Below, piece by piece: positions 40,550-43,006 of a DNA stretch of 43,006 nt (position 1 is the stretch's first letter; each line of letters starts with the position of its first letter). Below the pieces are notes generated by a model. That model was not told the origin of the DNA, did no database searches, and was given only the letters and a program-made list of their open reading frames with translations. Source of the DNA: a virus; the IMG/VR virus record IMGVR_UViG_3300022853_000038, positions 1 to 43,006 of that record; one strand, 5' to 3'. Made by a program: the position numbers and the translations under genes.

Positions 40550-41934
40550 TAATCTGTCACTTCTTTTTGAGGTTTCCCGCCCTGAGCTCTATCCTTTGGG
40601 CTTATCTTATCTTGAGTATCTGTAGTATCCGTGTCCAGATATCCCCAATATATTCGGCTATTACCTAATTTTTCCTTGTATTGCTCATTCCACTTGTTCA
40701 CGCGAGTGATCATTCGGAGTGGCTCTAGACTCACTTCCCTATCTATAGGCATACTACTTTGCAGATTAGCCAAGCTTTCACGTTTATCACTGCCACTTCC
40801 ACCGCTACTACGCTTATCTATCAGACTAGCACCTATCAGCGTAGGATCATATCCCATCGCAAAACAGATAGCAGCATATGCAGCACTGGCATCTGGCAGA
40901 TAGTCGTCACTCTTTAGCTTATTGTCTATAGCCGTAATTTCAAACCCTGGGTATGGCTTCTGCGTTACAGGATCATGTCCATAGAAGGAGATGAAACTCT
41001 TTCCACTATTCTCAGCCCCTTTTAGAAAGCTGTCCATCTCACGCAGCTGCAATTCCACTGCCGCCTCACGTTGACTTTCTGTTTTCTTAGCCCAGCACTC
41101 CTCACCATATCTCCGCACCCAGTAGTCATATGGTATTTTGATATGATACTTCAGTATCGCTTGATTCTCAAAGATGTGTTGCTTTAGCTTAGGCACCAGC
41201 TGATCTATCTTCATCCATCCATTTTGGCGTACGCTATCCCATATAGCCAGTTCATAGTACATACACTCGTCACTTGTACTATATCGCAGTGGCATTACAA
41301 ATCGGGGGTGCTTCAGCGGGCTCAGCTCGTCATATACATGAAAAGGAATCACCTCCGACTTTACATTTGGATTAGGCCAATTATAGCTATGATAGACCTT
41401 TTCTATGCTCCCATTTTGCTCATTCATCAAACCCATTCGGGAGTGATACATCTTCTTATATCCATAAGAAGCTATTCTCTTTTTATCCAGTGATGTACGG
41501 AAATAAGGCATCCCATTATAGAATGTTTCCAAGTCCTCTACTATGGCCTTCTGGACTTGATTGACCTTATTTACTTCCAAAAACTCTTCTACGTCAGGCA
41601 ACATAAGCTGTATCTTCTTACGTTCACCGGTCTCCTCGTCAGGCACTAGCTTGTAGTAAAATACACCCTTGCTCACGTGCCTCTTAGCACGATCATTTAG
41701 TATTCGCTTACCTATAGTGCTACTACGCAAGTCACGCATGACAGCTTGAGGGAAATCATTCCCTGGGCCCCACTTCACCCATTCACCATTCCTAGTCCAT
41801 TGCTTTTTATCCTTCGGTTTTTTATCCCTAGCTGCACCCACATCTGTACCTCCCAGTTCAAAAGCCGCCGTACCTTTTCCCAGTATATGAGTAGTGCTAG
41901 TAGCCTTTTGGTATGTTAAAGTTTTGTCACTCAT
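40549..41934 (-). CDS. Portal-like protein
   Basis: 461 aa, mainly helical, with WVKWGPGNDFPQAVMRDLRSS-type start (about 47-67, GxxNxFP) that Bacteroidetes portal-like proteins share. Its place next to DUF6712, in the operon that follows terminase on the circular map, supports a portal assignment. No formal domain match can be made here. Confidence 0.65.
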   Translation of the reverse strand: MSDKTLTYQKATSTTHILGKGTAAFELGGTDVGAARDKKPKDKKQWTRNGEWVKWGPGNDFPQAVMRDLRSSTIGKRILNDRAKRHVSKGVFYYKLVPDEETGERKKIQLMLPDVEEFLEVNKVNQVQKAIVEDLETFYNGMPYFRTSLDKKRIASYGYKKMYHSRMGLMNEQNGSIEKVYHSYNWPNPNVKSEVIPFHVYDELSPLKHPRFVMPLRYSTSDECMYYELAIWDSVRQNGWMKIDQLVPKLKQHIFENQAILKYHIKIPYDYWVRRYGEECWAKKTESQREAAVELQLREMDSFLKGAENSGKSFISFYGHDPVTQKPYPGFEITAIDNKLKSDDYLPDASAAYAAICFAMGYDPTLIGASLIDKRSSGGSGSDKRESLANLQSSMPIDREVSLEPLRMITRVNKWNEQYKEKLGNSRIYWGYLDTDTTDTQDKISPKDRAQGGKPQKEVTD

Positions 41935-42221
41935 TACGTCACTATCATGTCGTTAATTTTTCTTATCAATTGTATATGTACCTTAGTGATTGGGCCGCCA
42001 CCGTTAGGCATTAAATTCACGGTACCATTTAAAAAATGCTTAGCATCCTTATCTGCGTTTTTAGTTTTCGCACGCATCAGTACCATCTGGTCAAATTCCT
42101 TAACCTCTCCAGCTACTTTAGTCCGCATATTTGCCGTCACGAAGTCCACCTTAAAAGGCACAGGTCTATCCAGCCCATCCCTACGCTTCATCACATCTAG
42201 CCCCTGTTGAAAGGTTATCAT
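41934..42221 (-). CDS. Small hypothetical protein before the portal
   Basis: 95 aa, basic, with beta character (PFKVDFVTANMRTKV, HFLNGTVNLMP). First gene of late operon F; the ATG is 4 nt behind the TTTG of the promoter and its stop overlaps the portal start by 1 nt. A capsid-associated small protein is possible. Confidence 0.65.
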   Translation of the reverse strand: MITFQQGLDVMKRRDGLDRPVPFKVDFVTANMRTKVAGEVKEFDQMVLMRAKTKNADKDAKHFLNGTVNLMPNGGGPITKVHIQLIRKINDMIVT

Positions 42222-42225
42222 TATT

Positions 42226-42262
42226 CAAATTTGCCACCACATACCCCCTTTTTAAAAGGACA
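42226..42262 (-). promoter_or_regulatory. Late promoter copy F
   Basis: Minus-strand box TGTCCTTTTAAAAAGGG (42246-42262), spacer, then CAAATTTG (42226-42233); distance 29 nt. Drives the portal operon. Confidence 0.7.
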
Positions 42263-42293
42263 GATTATTAGCCTACGGCAATATTTTTCTTTG

Positions 42294-42316
42294 CTCCTTT
42301 CTTTCTAAGAAAGGAG
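42294..42316. repeat. 10-bp hairpin between divergent genes
   Basis: CTCCTTTCTT (42294-42303) and AAGAAAGGAG (42307-42316) with a TCT loop. CGGTA (42329-42333)/TACCG (42338-42342) follows as a small palindrome, a possible operator for the plus-strand gene at 42393. Confidence 0.5.
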
Positions 42317-42392
42317 AATTTATAAACGGTAGGTATACCGACCCTCATTTTGTATCTTAGTAGTGTTGTAAAACATTAATAATCATCTAAGT

Positions 42393-42806
42393 ATGACAGT
42401 AAAAACCAAGGAAAAAGCGGCACAAGGTGCAAGCACTCCAACTACGAAAAAAGAGAGTCCATCAGAAGTAAAACCAATTAACGCAGTAGCAGACCAGGCA
42501 CGCAAGCAGGAGGCGTATTTTGAGAATTTGACGGCTAATGTAAAAGCAAGAACCCTTTTAAAGCATCACCGCAAAAAAATCGCAGCCATCTTACAAGACC
42601 CCGATTTGGTATCGGCACTAGAAGACGATGAACATGCATCAGGTGAAGCCGTCACGGAGATAGTCATCAAAACCCAAGGGCAGTATAACACTAACAGCTA
42701 CACCATCAGTAATGATGGATTGTGTATGCAGACCTTAAAGCACATTGACGGCTTACTGGCTGCCAAGCTAGAAGAGGTAGAGATTAACCTCCAGAACCCT
42801 CACTAG
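42393..42806 (+). CDS. Hypothetical plus-strand protein
   Basis: 137 aa. A low-complexity Lys/Ser/Thr/Glu/Ala-rich N-terminus (1-35) is followed by a helical segment (QARKQEAYFENLTANVKA, LLKHHRKKIAAIL) and a mixed C-terminal part. It lies between terminase and portal on the circular map but on the opposite strand, with its own promoter region, so it may be expressed from the prophage. No family is recognised. Confidence 0.65.
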   Translation: MTVKTKEKAAQGASTPTTKKESPSEVKPINAVADQARKQEAYFENLTANVKARTLLKHHRKKIAAILQDPDLVSALEDDEHASGEAVTEIVIKTQGQYNTNSYTISNDGLCMQTLKHIDGLLAAKLEEVEINLQNPH

Positions 42807-42828
42807 CAGACCACCTTTTTTATAAAGA

Positions 42829-42854
42829 AAAGGGAGAGCATTCGCTCTCCCTTT
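42829..42854. terminator. Hairpin terminator, best in minus direction
   Basis: Perfect 11-bp stem AAAGGGAGAGC/GCTCTCCCTTT, loop ATTC. On the minus strand it is followed by TTCTTTATAAAAAA, on the plus strand only by CTCG. It lies 23 nt beyond the plus-strand gene. Confidence 0.65.
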
Positions 42855-42957
42855 CTCGTTGTAAACCATTACTTCACAAAGTAATGACCGCACGAACATA
42901 TGTTTTTCTCTTATCGCTTGTCTCACAAGCTTTTTTCTAAATATCTGACCCATTGTA

Positions 42958-42996
42958 GAGTTGTGTGGACATTGCGTAGCGGTGTCCACACAACTC
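42958..42996. repeat. 14-bp perfect inverted repeat near the genome junction
   Basis: GAGTTGTGTGGACA (42958-42971) and TGTCCACACAACTC (42983-42996) with an 11-nt loop (TTGCGTAGCGG). No T-run follows on either strand, so it is not a normal terminator. On the circular map it lies just downstream of terL. Confidence 0.75.
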
Positions 42997-43006
42997 ACAT
43001 GAAGAT

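Noticed and set aside
42768-42998. 76-codon minus-strand ORF near the right end
   Set aside because: It reads through the strong hairpin at 42829-42854 and both arms of the 14-bp dyad region; coding is unlikely.
1-43006. CRISPR array or insertion sequence
   Set aside because: No regularly spaced repeats with unique spacers, and no transposase with terminal inverted repeats was seen; the CTACTCTC repeats abut without spacers.

Overview
The window looks like the complete 43.0 kb genome of a temperate, siphovirus-like phage of a Flavobacteriia/Bacteroidetes host, opened at an arbitrary point of a circular or circularly permuted molecule. Host clues are promoters with the Bacteroidetes -7 signature (TAnnTTTG), scarce Shine-Dalgarno sequences, a TGG-anticodon tRNA-Pro half of Bacteroidetes type as attachment site, and protein families common in Bacteroidetes prophages (DUF6712, DUF7220, CHC2-Toprim primase/helicase). 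The genome is judged complete because the small and large terminase genes sit at the left end and read leftwards toward the portal-like gene at the right end, so the head module is contiguous only if the ends are joined. The attachment core with integrase lies in the middle, between tail genes and the repressor, as expected for attP rather than attL or attR.

Layout in + coordinates. 104-7703: terminase, PLD-like nuclease, capsid, scaffold and S49 head protease, all on the minus strand. 7815-8767: a two-gene minus operon under a repressor-type operator. 8768-10981: small accessory genes, noncoding RNA-like structure, tandem repeats and an AT-rich segment that could be an origin. 10982-14911: an A+T-rich plus-strand cassette with a one-polypeptide restriction-modification enzyme and a membrane protein. 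15004-21892: early/replication operon on the minus strand (primase-helicase, ASCH-like protein, small zinc and membrane proteins, a tRNA-like cloverleaf RNA, an excisionase-like protein). 22002-24003: CI-like repressor, tyrosine integrase, attP. 24004-27632: tail/baseplate genes. 27702-29546: accessory genes, including a self-contained three-gene operon with its own operator. 29694-33778: tail fibre and lysis genes (holin-like, amidase, unimolecular spanin). 33829-42221: tape measure, head-tail connector genes and portal-like protein. 42393-43006: one plus-strand gene and two strong hairpins.

Regulatory logic. Two distant intergenic regions share an 18-bp identical sequence made of GAAAC units spaced exactly 10 bp; they overlap promoters of the early operon and of the 8270-8767 operon, so both are probably repressor targets. 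Six late operons begin with a bipartite promoter not seen elsewhere in the window: a TGTCC...AGGG box placed at exactly the same distance (29 nt) upstream of a host-like YAnnTTTG element, which itself lies only 4-10 nt before the start codon. This looks like a phage-specific late regulon with (nearly) leaderless mRNAs, and the product of 8270-8767 (or 7815-8264) is the most economical candidate for its activator. This late promoter family is the most interesting undescribed system I see; the second is the tRNA-like cloverleaf RNA at 21081-21192.
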